DNA of 51,489 bases from JAPUDQ01 sp964462335 (GTDB taxonomy: Bacteria; Patescibacteriota; Saccharimonadia; Saccharimonadales; Saccharimonadaceae), in NCBI GenBank assembly GCA_964462335.1, contig CAYWYG010000003.1:1-51489 (forward strand). The letters are read 5' to 3'. Shown in pieces: positions 24,162 through 33,188 of the stretch. The notes beneath the pieces are model-generated. The model was not told the DNA's origin, did not search any database, and saw only the letters and a program-made list of their open reading frames with translations. Positions within the stretch are counted from its first letter, which is position 1, and every line of letters starts with the position of its first letter. Position numbers and translations under genes: made by a program.

Positions 24162-25295
24162 ATGAATTACGACGAACTCGCACTCGAACTCCACAAAAAA
24201 TACGGCGGCAAGATCACGACATCACTCCGTGACAGCCGTAAACTGACGCGCACCGAGCTCAGCGCGTATTACACACCGGGTGTCGCCGCAGTAAGCCGCG
24301 CCATCGTCGCAGACGCGTCGCAGCTCCCGACCTATACCTGGACAAACAATCTTGTCGCTGTTATATCTGACGGCTCAGCCGTACTTGGTCTCGGCGATAT
24401 AGGACCGAGAGCATCAATGCCAGTTATGGAGGGCAAGGCGTTGCTTTTCAAACACTTTGCAAATATCGATGCAGTGCCTGTCATACTTGACGTACATACT
24501 CCTGACGAGATCGTCGCAGTCGTAAAGGCCATTGCACCGAGCTTTGGCGCAATCAATCTCGAAGATATTGCTGCACCAAAATGTTTTGAGATCGAAGAAC
24601 GGCTGAAAAACGAGTGTGACATCCCAATATTCCATGATGATCAGCATGGTACAGCCATCGTAGTGCTCGCGGGGTTGATCAATGCGATGAAAGTAGTTGG
24701 CAAAGAGCTATATGAGAGCACTGTTGTCATGGTTGGCGCAGGTGCAGCTGGGACTGCGATCACGAAGCTGCTCCATCGGTATGGCATCGGCAAGATCTAC
24801 GCAGTTGACAGTAAAGGCGTCGTGAACGACAGCCGCGCTGATCTCAATCCAGAAAAAACTGCTTTGCTGTCCTATTTGGAGAATGACGTCAGCGGAAGCT
24901 TGCAAGATGTGATACCCCACGCGGATATATTTATCGGCGTGTCACAGCCAGGCGTATTGAGCGAGGATATGGTCCATGCCATGCAGCCAAAACCGATCAT
25001 CTTTGCACTTGCAAACCCGACGCCAGAGATCATGCCTGATGTTGCTCGATCTGCCGGAGCTGCAATCGTTGCCACTGGACGTAGCGACTTCCCTAACCAA
25101 GTCAACAATGCTCTTGCGTTCCCGGGCATATTTCGAGGCGCACTCGACCATAGCATAAAAAAGATTACCGATGATCACAAAATTGCTGCTGCCGAAGCAA
25201 TTGCCTCACTGGTCGACGCTCCGACAGCCGATGAGATCATCCCGTCCGTCTTTGATGATCGACTTGTTCCTACGATTGCAGACGTTATCACCTGA
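24162..25295 (+). CDS. NAD(P)-dependent malic enzyme
   Basis: Oxidative decarboxylation of malate to pyruvate. With ATG at 24162 (MNYDELALELHKKYGGK) the protein has 377 residues, the short bacterial form. Visible motifs: YYTPGVAAVSRAI, GSAVLGLGDIGPRASMPVMEGK, NLEDIAAPKCFEIE, FHDDQHGTAIV, the dinucleotide-binding GAGAAGTAITK and TGRSDFPNQVNNALAFPG. The frame extends upstream to 24057 but that part overlaps the divergent gene, and the -10 box fixes the start. In an organism with little central metabolism it would supply pyruvate and NAD(P)H. Confidence 0.93.
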   Translation: MNYDELALELHKKYGGKITTSLRDSRKLTRTELSAYYTPGVAAVSRAIVADASQLPTYTWTNNLVAVISDGSAVLGLGDIGPRASMPVMEGKALLFKHFANIDAVPVILDVHTPDEIVAVVKAIAPSFGAINLEDIAAPKCFEIEERLKNECDIPIFHDDQHGTAIVVLAGLINAMKVVGKELYESTVVMVGAGAAGTAITKLLHRYGIGKIYAVDSKGVVNDSRADLNPEKTALLSYLENDVSGSLQDVIPHADIFIGVSQPGVLSEDMVHAMQPKPIIFALANPTPEIMPDVARSAGAAIVATGRSDFPNQVNNALAFPGIFRGALDHSIKKITDDHKIAAAEAIASLVDAPTADEIIPSVFDDRLVPTIADVIT

Positions 25296-25320
25296 CAGGT
25301 AATCTTTACGGTATGACTGG

Positions 25321-25857
25321 TTACGCTGCTTTCCCCTGCCGTTGATCGAGCGGGAGTTGCTGTACGTACAGCCCCTTTGGTAGCCTCAGATCTGTTTGCC
25401 AGCCAAGCCCTATCGGATTAGCTGCGGTAAATTCTACTGCCATACGTGCCATCGGATGAATATGACGCCCTGGTTGAAGTTTGCATAGTTGCGGAGCGGT
25501 CAGCACCTTCACTCCAGTATTCTCAGGGCTAGCATGGTCATCCCATACAACTTCATCTGGTACCTCTGCGTAAGCCATAAAGATATGCCAGGTCAACGGG
25601 TTACCACCTCTGCTCGTCCCACAAAGTAATAACGCGCGTTGCGCTATGATATGAGAGATTCGACAATCAAACGGTAGCTCCTCCCCCATCTCTCGCACCA
25701 GAGCATCAAGCGGCGTTTCACCCTTACTCCGTCGTATATCACCACCTGGCAGATTACATTGACCGGCAGCATCGACAAGAAATACATACCCACCACGTGT
25801 TCGCACAACAGCTTTTGCACTTTCTCGGTGTTCGTGATTTGGTATCTCTCGTGTCAT
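25321..25857 (-). CDS. NUDIX hydrolase
   Basis: 178 residues. The NUDIX box is GGDIRRSKGETPLDALVREMGEEL, given here in two parts as GGDIRRSKGE and TPLDALVREMGEEL; it keeps the REMGEE metal-binding core but has two extra residues between the first Gly and Glu compared with the standard spacing. A C-terminal region with HIHPMARMAVEF follows. Substrate (a nucleoside diphosphate derivative) cannot be deduced. The gene is convergent with malic enzyme, 25 nt apart. A TAAAAT box 9 nt before the ATG suggests a very short leader. Confidence 0.88.
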   Translation of the reverse strand: MTREIPNHEHRESAKAVVRTRGGYVFLVDAAGQCNLPGGDIRRSKGETPLDALVREMGEELPFDCRISHIIAQRALLLCGTSRGGNPLTWHIFMAYAEVPDEVVWDDHASPENTGVKVLTAPQLCKLQPGRHIHPMARMAVEFTAANPIGLGWQTDLRLPKGLYVQQLPLDQRQGKAA

Positions 25858-25925
25858 ACTATGTTTATTTTAGGTGTGTACTCTATATACCTCTTATGCT
25901 TTCACGATAGCAACCAATGTCAGAA

Positions 25926-27548
25926 TTATAGGACGCGGTTGATCTCCTCAAGTGTGGTTTCACCACGAAGAACTTTCAGGATGCCGTCTTGCATCATGGT
26001 AAGCATACCCTCTTTACGGGCAGCATTCTCAATGTCGCTTACGTTGATATCTTTGATATCGCCGCGGATAAATCGCTGGACACGTTCGGTTACCAATAAT
26101 TGCTCGGTAATCATGATGCGACCCTTGTACCCAAATGGGTTTTCATCGCTCGTACCCGGCTTGTAAAGTTGACAGTGGTCGATGTCGGGCTGGTCGAACC
26201 CATGTGGCAACGGCGCTAGATTATCTTTGAGCCACCGCTTCGTCGTATCGTCAGGCTCGTAGGCAATTTTCGTTGCATCATCCAGCCGCCGCACGAGCCG
26301 CTGTGACAATACCATACGAATCGCATTGGAGAAAATCGGGTTCGTACCGATCATATCTATCATACGAGCAAATGCGGCTGCGGCACTCGACGCATGGAAT
26401 GTTGTGAGCACGAGATGACCCGTAATCGATGCCTGTATGGCTGTTCGCGCCGTATCGACGTCACGAATCTCACCTACCATCACCACGTCTGGGTCTAGGC
26501 GCAATACCGCACGCAATTTGTCCGCGAAACTATCTCCCGCTGTCGTATTGACCGGAATCTGACTGATGCCCGTGATACTCATCTCGATCGGATCCTCAAG
26601 CGTCAATATCTTACGATCAGGTGTATTGAGCGCGTTCAAGATACTGTAAAGCGTCGTACTCTTACCAGAGCCTGTCGGCCCAACGACCATCACCATACCA
26701 TGTGGATGTGCGACGAGCTCTTCGATCTCAGAGCGTCGTGCATCATCCAGCCCCAGTCTATCAATCTGTAATAATTCTTCATCAAAGTTGAACAGACGTA
26801 TCACCGCATCCTGGCCATATCCAGTCGGCACGGTCTCAATACGCATATTAAGCAGTCGGTCTGGCTGGTCCTTCGGAGTATGCTGCATATGGCCGCTTTG
26901 CGGCTCTTGTGCGGCTGTCGAGATATTTGCTCGCGACGCAATAGAGGCGAACAATACGCGGTATTTATCATGTGTTATCTCCGCAATGGTATGCAGCGCG
27001 CCATCAATTCGCATCCGTATACGCAAATTTTCACGCTGATTTTCAAGATGTATGTCGCTCGCCCCTAGACTATCAGCCTGTTCTATCAGGTAATTCAGCA
27101 TATCGTCACTGCGGACGCCTTCAAGTGTCGTCGATACTTCATGCAACGTGTTGCTGTCACCTTCCTCTGCAATCTTCACGTCCTCATAATGTACCTCTTT
27201 GGGCGGATCGTAGCGGAGCATGTACTCTCGAAAACCGCTCAGACTAATAAGAACGAACTCGACGACTGTTGATTTTCCAGAAAACTCATTTTCGATACCT
27301 TTCATCACTGATTGGGGAGTGCTTGAGGTAATACCAAATACAGCCGAGTGTCGGTCAGTTCCTTCGCGAAGCGGCACAGTTTTTTGCTGGTACATCTGTT
27401 GTATCGAAAGAATCGGATTCGACACTAGCTCGGCAGTTGCTGCCATACCTCGAGTGTCGAGATAGCTTATACCCAAAATTGCTGCACGCTCTTGCGTACT
27501 ACGTTCTTCTTGCTCGCGGAATCGGGTCTGCTGTTTGCTATCATCCAT
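25926..27548 (-). CDS. Type IV pilus / type II secretion ATPase (PilB/GspE family)
   Basis: 540 residues. The N-terminal domain is degenerate (residues 1-130). The motor domain has GPTGSGKSTT (Walker A), the Asp box DRKILTLEDPIE, Walker B LRLDPDVVMVGEIRD and the His box LTTFHA. The tetracysteine zinc-binding element between the His box and C-terminus of most GspE/PilB is missing; only one Cys remains there (DHCQLYKPG). It powers pilus assembly at the membrane; other pilus genes are not in this window apart from a pilin-like domain at 38180-39370. The AAGGAG site lies only 1 nt from the annotated ATG, so translation start is unusual or slightly misplaced. Confidence 0.92.
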   Translation of the reverse strand: MDDSKQQTRFREQEERSTQERAAILGISYLDTRGMAATAELVSNPILSIQQMYQQKTVPLREGTDRHSAVFGITSSTPQSVMKGIENEFSGKSTVVEFVLISLSGFREYMLRYDPPKEVHYEDVKIAEEGDSNTLHEVSTTLEGVRSDDMLNYLIEQADSLGASDIHLENQRENLRIRMRIDGALHTIAEITHDKYRVLFASIASRANISTAAQEPQSGHMQHTPKDQPDRLLNMRIETVPTGYGQDAVIRLFNFDEELLQIDRLGLDDARRSEIEELVAHPHGMVMVVGPTGSGKSTTLYSILNALNTPDRKILTLEDPIEMSITGISQIPVNTTAGDSFADKLRAVLRLDPDVVMVGEIRDVDTARTAIQASITGHLVLTTFHASSAAAAFARMIDMIGTNPIFSNAIRMVLSQRLVRRLDDATKIAYEPDDTTKRWLKDNLAPLPHGFDQPDIDHCQLYKPGTSDENPFGYKGRIMITEQLLVTERVQRFIRGDIKDINVSDIENAARKEGMLTMMQDGILKVLRGETTLEEINRVL

Positions 27549-27555
27549 ACTCCTT

Positions 27556-27583
27556 ATGGTAAATGGTAAATGGTAAATGGTAA
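27556..27583. repeat. Four perfect ATGGTAA heptamers
   Basis: ATGGTAA repeated four times without change (27556-27583), between the gspE ribosome site and the divergent SpoU gene promoter. Copy number is likely to vary by slippage, which would change distance to upstream promoter elements on both sides. Confidence 0.9.
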
Positions 27584-27601
27584 ATAGCTAAGACACTGCG
27601 T

Positions 27602-27607
27602 TACACT
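27602..27607 (+). promoter_or_regulatory. -10 box (TACACT) of SpoU methylase gene, leaderless
   Basis: TACACT ends 6 nt before ATG 27614, with no ribosome site. Confidence 0.4.
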
Positions 27608-27613
27608 GGTACT

Positions 27614-28102
27614 ATGCGCTCAATCATCGTCATCGCTCACAATATTCGTTCAGCTCACAACATAGGAAGTATTTTTCGAACATGTGAAGGGTTTGGTGTT
27701 GAACAGATTATCCTTAGCGGCTACTCGCCATACCCAATCCTCCCCGATGACGAGCGACTACCTCATATCAGTCAGAAAATCACAAAAGATATCCATAAGA
27801 CTGCGCTAGGGGCAGAAGATCTTGTCCCATTCACCTATACGATGGCGCTCGACCTCTCCGTACTACGCAACAGAGGGTATCGTATCGTCGCGCTTGAACA
27901 AGCGACGCATTCTATATCACTTCCACAGTTTGACGCGCCCGATCATATCGCACTCATACTCGGCGAGGAAGTCAATGGCATCACAACGACACTTCTGTCT
28001 CAGTGTGACGACATCGTAGAGATCCCGATGTATGGCCGCAAGGAATCATTTAACGTCAGTGTTGCGGCGGGAATTGCCTTGTATCAGTTACTGGCAATGT
28101 AG
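27614..28102 (+). CDS. SpoU/TrmH family RNA 2'-O-methyltransferase
   Basis: 162 residues, a minimal SPOUT domain. The three SpoU motifs are visible: AHNIRSAHNIGSIFRTCEGFG (given as AHNIRSAHNIG and SIFRTCEGFG), IALILGEEVNGI, and EIPMYGRKESFNVSVAAGIALY. It probably methylates a ribose in tRNA or rRNA; the target is not predictable from the domain alone. There is no extra RNA-binding N-terminal domain. The upstream region shows a leaderless -10 box. Confidence 0.9.
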   Translation: MRSIIVIAHNIRSAHNIGSIFRTCEGFGVEQIILSGYSPYPILPDDERLPHISQKITKDIHKTALGAEDLVPFTYTMALDLSVLRNRGYRIVALEQATHSISLPQFDAPDHIALILGEEVNGITTTLLSQCDDIVEIPMYGRKESFNVSVAAGIALYQLLAM

Positions 28103-28108
28103 TATACT
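28103..28108 (+). promoter_or_regulatory. -10 box (TATACT) of CAP-domain protein gene
   Basis: AGTATACT directly follows the SpoU stop codon; the box ends 19 nt before ATG 28128, giving a leader of about 12 nt. Confidence 0.45.
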
Positions 28109-28127
28109 ACGAAGCAAGATAGTGCTT

Positions 28128-29147
28128 ATGAAAAAACACACACATCATCATCTGCATTCGGTTAGAGTGATTTTATTTGGCATGTTGCTTATTGCAGTTG
28201 GGCTGACGCGCCTCAATGCGGCCGAGCTGCCTCGTGTTGCAACATCATCAGGTCAGGGTGGATCGGTCCTCGCATACGCATCGTCCATCAGTCGTGCGGC
28301 ACTCCTCGCCGAAAACAATGCGTCGAGAGAGGCAAACGGACTACCTGGCTACACTTTAAATTCACAGCTCAACAACTCTGCCCAAGCAAAAGCGCAAAAT
28401 ATGGCCGATAGTAATTACTGGGCACATGTCGCACCTGACGGTACGCAACCATGGTATTTCTTTGAAGCGGCTGGCTACACCTACCAAGGAGCAGGTGAAA
28501 ATCTCGCCTACGGCTTTGACACGTCATTTGCCGTAAATCAAGGGTGGATGAATAGCCCAGGTCATAAGGCGAATATCTTGGGCAATTATGAAGATGTTGG
28601 GTTCGGCTTCGTCAACGCACCAAATTATCAGGGAGGCGAATATACGATTGTTGTCGCCCACTATGGCAAGCCTATCCGTTACACAGCGCCCGTACAAGCT
28701 CCGGCACCCGCACAACCCACCGCGCCAGCACCACCCGCTCAATCGAAGCCCGCTCCCCTCACGCAGCCAACTACACAACCGACTACGCCATCAACTACCG
28801 ATGCGCCAGCAAAGGAACCTGTCGAGCAACCTGTCGCCACCGCATCACCTCAGCCTACCGATGAAAAAAAGATCTCAACGACACCGACGCCAGTCAATGT
28901 CGCATCAGCAAAAAATGTTTCGGTGTTTGAATCGTTACGGTTTGGCTCGATACCGACTGTCGCAGCGGTCAGCCTCGGTCTGACGCTTGCAACTGGAATA
29001 GGCTATGCATTGACACACCGCCGGTTGATGCAGCGAGCACTCGCAACCAGTGAACATTTTGTCATCGCTCATCCAACATTTGATGCGCTCGCGCTGACTC
29101 TAGCTGTTGCCTTGATTCTGTCATCTACGGTTGCTCGCCTGCAGTAA
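28128..29147 (+). CDS. CAP (SCP/PR1-like) domain surface protein with Pro-rich linker and C-terminal membrane anchors
   Basis: ATG at 28128 (MKKHTHHHLHSVR) is chosen since the longer frame from 28032 runs through the SpoU gene. 339 residues: His-rich start, signal-anchor helix (about 11-28), CAP domain (about 50-190) with YWAHVAPDGT, GAGENLAYG, and WMNSPGHKANIL including the conserved His/Glu cavity residues; then a Pro/Thr/Ala/Gln linker (about 190-265) and two hydrophobic segments near the C-terminus (VAAVSLGLTLATGIGYA; ALALTLAVALILSSTV). The layout suggests a cell-surface protein spanning the wall. CAP proteins of bacteria have few known functions. Confidence 0.85.
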   Translation: MKKHTHHHLHSVRVILFGMLLIAVGLTRLNAAELPRVATSSGQGGSVLAYASSISRAALLAENNASREANGLPGYTLNSQLNNSAQAKAQNMADSNYWAHVAPDGTQPWYFFEAAGYTYQGAGENLAYGFDTSFAVNQGWMNSPGHKANILGNYEDVGFGFVNAPNYQGGEYTIVVAHYGKPIRYTAPVQAPAPAQPTAPAPPAQSKPAPLTQPTTQPTTPSTTDAPAKEPVEQPVATASPQPTDEKKISTTPTPVNVASAKNVSVFESLRFGSIPTVAAVSLGLTLATGIGYALTHRRLMQRALATSEHFVIAHPTFDALALTLAVALILSSTVARLQ

Positions 29148-29153
29148 ACCGTC

Positions 29154-32100
29154 CTATTTGAAACGTACCGCGTCTTCACCGTATATATTCGCAATCAACC
29201 CCTTGAGGGCTTCATCTGCAGCCGCTTTAAAGGGCACTCGTATTGCTGATTCTTTATTATCCCCAAGCACAAGGATTACTTCGCAATCACCCGGAAACTG
29301 ATTGAAGACCTTTTTCAACGCGAGAAGTTTGTTTTGGTCGTTTGGATTGACGACACGGACATAAATCTTCTGCGCCGACGCAACAGGCGCATAGTGTATC
29401 TTTTCTTTTGTAACGGTCGACTCGGCACGGTGATGATTTGTTTTCGGTTTTGGTATGCGCATTTTTTTGCCCGTACTTTTATAGTTATCAAGTTCCTCAT
29501 TGGTCACTATGACAATCTCGTCAGCAATCACCTTCGCGCTGCCAAGCGGCTTGCCATCGCGATCAGTACTGCTGACTTTGCCGCTCACTTTGATGACTGC
29601 ATCCTGTACCAGCTGTTCGCCAATCTCTTCGTACAATTTCGGAAAAACTATCACCTCGCCTTCGCCTGATTTATCCTCCACTGCAACAAATGCCATCTTG
29701 CTGCCGCTTTTTGTCAAAATGGCCCGAAGTGTCGATATGACACCACCGATCACCACAGCTTTTTTGTCGTGGTCTTCTGTCACGCTACCGATCGGCACGG
29801 TCTGCTCCTCAAAATACGCATCATAGCGATCCAGCGGATGCGCGCTGACATAAAGACCGAGCAATTCACGCTCCCACTGCAGCATCTCGCGCTCATGATG
29901 TTGACTCGGCGCCGTTTCAAGTGTCATCTCTGGCACCGCGATATCGACGCTGAGACTACCAAAGAGATCGGCTTGATTACTCGCGGCATCACGCTGAGTT
30001 TTGCTGGCGTACCCCGTAATGGTATCGAGATTGAACAATAAGTCAGATCGGGTGCCAAAGGTATCATATGCGCCCGCTTTGATGAGCGACTCCCATGCAC
30101 GGCGATTGAATTTACTTGTGCTCACACGACGCGCAAAATCAGCAACTGATTGAAATGCACCATCGTCGTCGCGTGAACGCACGATCTCCTCGACCGCGCT
30201 TTCACCGACACCTTTCACAGCCGTCATGCCAAAACGAATCTCATTTTTCTCCGGTACGATCGCAAACTCGGCATAACTGAGGTTGATATCTGGCGCGAGC
30301 ACTGTCAGACCCATGTGTTTGCATTCACTAATCTCAATCGCCAGACGATCGATGTCGTCGCGGTCACTTGTCATCAGTGCCGCCATAAACGCATCAGGAT
30401 AATGCGCTTTCAGATACGCCGTCCAGTAGGCAATCATGGCATAACATGCCGAGTGCGATTTGTTGAACGCGTAGTCAGCAAAACCAAGGATATCTTTCCA
30501 TATCTTTTCGACCGTTGCTCGTGGCACACCATTGGTCACGGCACCTTCGATAAATTTGTCGCCCATCTTTTTCATGACTTCAGGGATCTTCTTGCCGATA
30601 CCTTTACGTAGCGTATCAGACTCACCGCCGGTAAACCCAGACATCTCACGGCTCATCTGCATGACCTGCTCCTGATATACGATTACGCCATAGGTCGATT
30701 GCAGCGCGTTTTTCGTCAGCTCGTGCTCGTAGGTTACTTTCTCAACCCCATTTTTACGGCGCACAAAACTATCAGTCAGGCCAGCACCAAGCGGCCCCGG
30801 ACGGTACAGTGCGCACATGGCGATAATGTCATCGAAGACAGTCGGTTTTAGTTCTTTGAGATAGCGCTTCATGCCGGCAGACTCCAGCTGGAAAACACCT
30901 GTCGTATCGCCACGCTGCAGTAACTCAAACGTCTTTTCATCGTCCATCGGTATATCAGAAAGGTTGATCTCGTCTTTGTAGACTTTGCGGATGATACGCA
31001 GTGCATTGTTGATAATCGTGAGGTTCGATAGACCCAGAAAATCCATCTTGAGTAGACCAAGCTCTTCGATCGGACCCATCGGATACTGCGTCGCGACGAC
31101 GCCTTTTTGCGCCATCTCAAGCGGGACAAATTTCACGATATCGTCTGGTGCGATCACCACGCCCGCCGCATGCACGCCATGGCTGCGAATCGTTCCCTCA
31201 AGCCGCATTGCAAAGTCAATTACTTTCTTCGCGGTCGGATTTGTTTCGTATTCTTTCTTCAGATCAGGGTCGGTCGTGATCGCTTTGCTCAGCGGTACAT
31301 GACGCCCCTGGATAGGTGGCGGGATGAGCTTGGCCAGTTTGTCAGCTTCGCCATACGGTACTTGCAGGACGCGTGCCACATCGCGCACCGACGCCCGCGC
31401 TGCCATAGTGCCAAATGTCGCGATATTGGCGACACGCTCTTTGCCGTATTTGCCGACACAATATTGGATCACTTCATCGCGACGCGTATCTTGGATGTCG
31501 ATATCAATATCTGGCATCGAGATACGATCAGGGTTCAAGAAACGCTCAAACAGCAGATCATATTTGATCGGATCAAGGTCGGTAATATTGAGCGAGTAGG
31601 CGATAATAGAACCAGCTGCGCTACCCCGCCCTGGCCCAAAGATAATACCTTGATTTTTACCCCAGTTGATAAAATCATGGATGATCAAAAAATAGCCATT
31701 GAAGCCCATGCTATCGATAACACCCAACTCATACTCAGCTCGTCCGATGATAGTGGCATCGAGAATATCGCGAACTTGTTTCTCATTCATAGTGACCGCT
31801 TTATCGCGAGCGACACCACCATAGCGCCATGCCAGACCCTGCCAGACAAGTGTATCCAGGTAGGACTTTTCCGTCTCTCCCTTCGGCACCGGAAAGTGCG
31901 GGATGAGTATCTTGCCGAACTCAAGCTGCACATCGCAGCGCTCGGCAATTGCTCGCGTATTGGTGATAAGTTCAGGGTGCACATCCCCCCATCGCTCGAT
32001 CACCTCAGACGGATCAGTCACGTGCAAGTGATAATCTTTGAGACTCATGCGGCCTTCGTCGCTTAAAAATGCCACCGTCCCGACGCAGAGCAGTATCTCA

Positions 32101-32795
32101 TGCGCTTCCGTGTCATCTGGCCGTACATAATGCGCATCGCTTGTGACGACGCACGGGATATCCAGCTCAGCGCCCAGTTTGAGAATGTTGGTGTTGACCT
32201 TGACTTGCAACTTACTCTCAGTATGGTCTTGGACTTCCAGATAATAGCGGTCGCCAAAGACCTCTTTGTACCAGGTCGCGACTTTTTTGGCCTCTTCATA
32301 ATTACCCGTCTGCATCGCCTCGCCTATCTCGCCACCAAGACAGGCGCTGAGTACAATAATACCTTCGTTATGCTTCTTGAGTAGATCTCGATCGATGCGC
32401 GGTTTGTAATAAAACCCCTCTAAATTCGCCGTCGTACTGAGTTTCATGAGATTTTGATAGCCCGTGTTGTTCATCGCGAGCAATATGAGGTGGTAGCGAG
32501 CTTTGTCTTTGGCCGGATCACGATCATGCAGTGTCCGCGCCGCAACGTACGTCTCGATGCCAATGATTGGCTTGATGCCTTCGGCGGTACATTTTTTGTA
32601 AAACTCGATCGCACCCGAAAGCGTCCCATGATCGGTCATCGCAACGGCGCTCATGCCGAGTTCTTTGACACGCGCCACAAGCTCGCCGACCTTGGTCAGA
32701 CCATCGAGCAAACTATGGTGGGTGTGATTGTGCAAGTGCACAAAATCACTAGGCTGCAATGACTTCTTCGTGGCGTCAGTACTCCCTCTTGTCAT
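29154..32795 (-). CDS. dnaE: DNA polymerase III alpha subunit
   Basis: Replicative polymerase, 1213 residues from ATG 32795 (MTRGSTDATKK). Domains in order: PHP (VHLHNHTHHSLLDG, MTDHGTLSGA), palm with the catalytic PDIDIDIQ and GRGSAAGS motifs, fingers, HhH region and a C-terminal OB fold (AVVIGGVISTLRAILTKSGSKMAF). The PHP metal ligands are largely kept, so a proofreading-type PHP is possible. An earlier in-frame ATG at 32801 is too close to the TATACT box (32804-32809); starting at 32795 gives the 8-nt leaderless spacing seen in other genes here. Confidence 0.95.
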   Translation of the reverse strand: MTRGSTDATKKSLQPSDFVHLHNHTHHSLLDGLTKVGELVARVKELGMSAVAMTDHGTLSGAIEFYKKCTAEGIKPIIGIETYVAARTLHDRDPAKDKARYHLILLAMNNTGYQNLMKLSTTANLEGFYYKPRIDRDLLKKHNEGIIVLSACLGGEIGEAMQTGNYEEAKKVATWYKEVFGDRYYLEVQDHTESKLQVKVNTNILKLGAELDIPCVVTSDAHYVRPDDTEAHEILLCVGTVAFLSDEGRMSLKDYHLHVTDPSEVIERWGDVHPELITNTRAIAERCDVQLEFGKILIPHFPVPKGETEKSYLDTLVWQGLAWRYGGVARDKAVTMNEKQVRDILDATIIGRAEYELGVIDSMGFNGYFLIIHDFINWGKNQGIIFGPGRGSAAGSIIAYSLNITDLDPIKYDLLFERFLNPDRISMPDIDIDIQDTRRDEVIQYCVGKYGKERVANIATFGTMAARASVRDVARVLQVPYGEADKLAKLIPPPIQGRHVPLSKAITTDPDLKKEYETNPTAKKVIDFAMRLEGTIRSHGVHAAGVVIAPDDIVKFVPLEMAQKGVVATQYPMGPIEELGLLKMDFLGLSNLTIINNALRIIRKVYKDEINLSDIPMDDEKTFELLQRGDTTGVFQLESAGMKRYLKELKPTVFDDIIAMCALYRPGPLGAGLTDSFVRRKNGVEKVTYEHELTKNALQSTYGVIVYQEQVMQMSREMSGFTGGESDTLRKGIGKKIPEVMKKMGDKFIEGAVTNGVPRATVEKIWKDILGFADYAFNKSHSACYAMIAYWTAYLKAHYPDAFMAALMTSDRDDIDRLAIEISECKHMGLTVLAPDINLSYAEFAIVPEKNEIRFGMTAVKGVGESAVEEIVRSRDDDGAFQSVADFARRVSTSKFNRRAWESLIKAGAYDTFGTRSDLLFNLDTITGYASKTQRDAASNQADLFGSLSVDIAVPEMTLETAPSQHHEREMLQWERELLGLYVSAHPLDRYDAYFEEQTVPIGSVTEDHDKKAVVIGGVISTLRAILTKSGSKMAFVAVEDKSGEGEVIVFPKLYEEIGEQLVQDAVIKVSGKVSSTDRDGKPLGSAKVIADEIVIVTNEELDNYKSTGKKMRIPKPKTNHHRAESTVTKEKIHYAPVASAQKIYVRVVNPNDQNKLLALKKVFNQFPGDCEVILVLGDNKESAIRVPFKAAADEALKGLIANIYGEDAVRFK

Positions 32796-32803
32796 ATACA
32801 TCT

Positions 32804-32809
32804 AGTATA
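32804..32809 (-). promoter_or_regulatory. -10 box (TATACT) of dnaE, leaderless
   Basis: GCTATACTAG on the minus strand; the box ends 8 nt before ATG 32795 and decides between the two near ATGs. Confidence 0.55.
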
Positions 32810-32847
32810 GCGAAAACAGAACACACCGTATACCGTAGAACGTAGAC

Positions 32848-33090
32848 TTATTTTTTGAATTTCTTGACTTGCTCAAAGATAAATTTACCGATCAATGCGG
32901 GCGATGAAAATCGCGCAGCATTCCCAGCGATGTTTGCAACATGCTCTGATGCTGTGCGAGCATTGTCTGCCACCGCACGAATTTGCTTCGTTATTTTGAT
33001 GAGCAATACAGTCAGGACAATCGATAATATGAGGAAAATCGAGAGAACGACTGCGAGAACGACGACGAGAATTTCAGCTGCATTTGACAT
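32848..33090 (-). CDS. Small single-pass membrane protein, 80 residues
   Basis: MSNAAEILVVVLAVVLSIFLIL gives a long N-terminal hydrophobic segment (about 6-32), followed by an amphipathic stretch (KITKQIRAVADNARTASEHVANIAGNAARF) and a basic end (FEQVKKFKK). The layout resembles small DUF948-like proteins, but no firm family is claimed. An AAGGAG ribosome site precedes the ATG. Its -10 box (33141-33146, TATACT) lies in the loop of the hairpin that ends the upstream gene. Confidence 0.75.
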   Translation of the reverse strand: MSNAAEILVVVLAVVLSIFLILSIVLTVLLIKITKQIRAVADNARTASEHVANIAGNAARFSSPALIGKFIFEQVKKFKK

Positions 33091-33115
33091 AGATTGACTC
33101 CTTATGATGATAGCA

Positions 33116-33166
33116 AAACCGGATAAGGTTTCTATGCGTTAGTATAACATAGTCCTTACCCGGTTT
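33116..33166 (-). terminator. Large hairpin after the YeaQ-like gene, with a -10 box in its loop
   Basis: Arms AAACCGGATAAGG (33116-33128) and CCTTACCCGGTTT (33154-33166) pair at 12 of 13 positions. On the minus strand the stem ends in TTTTG. The loop contains TATACT (33141-33146), a likely -10 box for the next gene at 33090. Confidence 0.65.
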
Positions 33167-33188
33167 CTTACTAGACGTACCCGTACAA

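Noticed and set aside
31107..32066. 319-codon plus-strand ORF inside dnaE
   Set aside because: Antisense shadow of the strongly conserved dnaE coding sequence; no ribosome site or domain.
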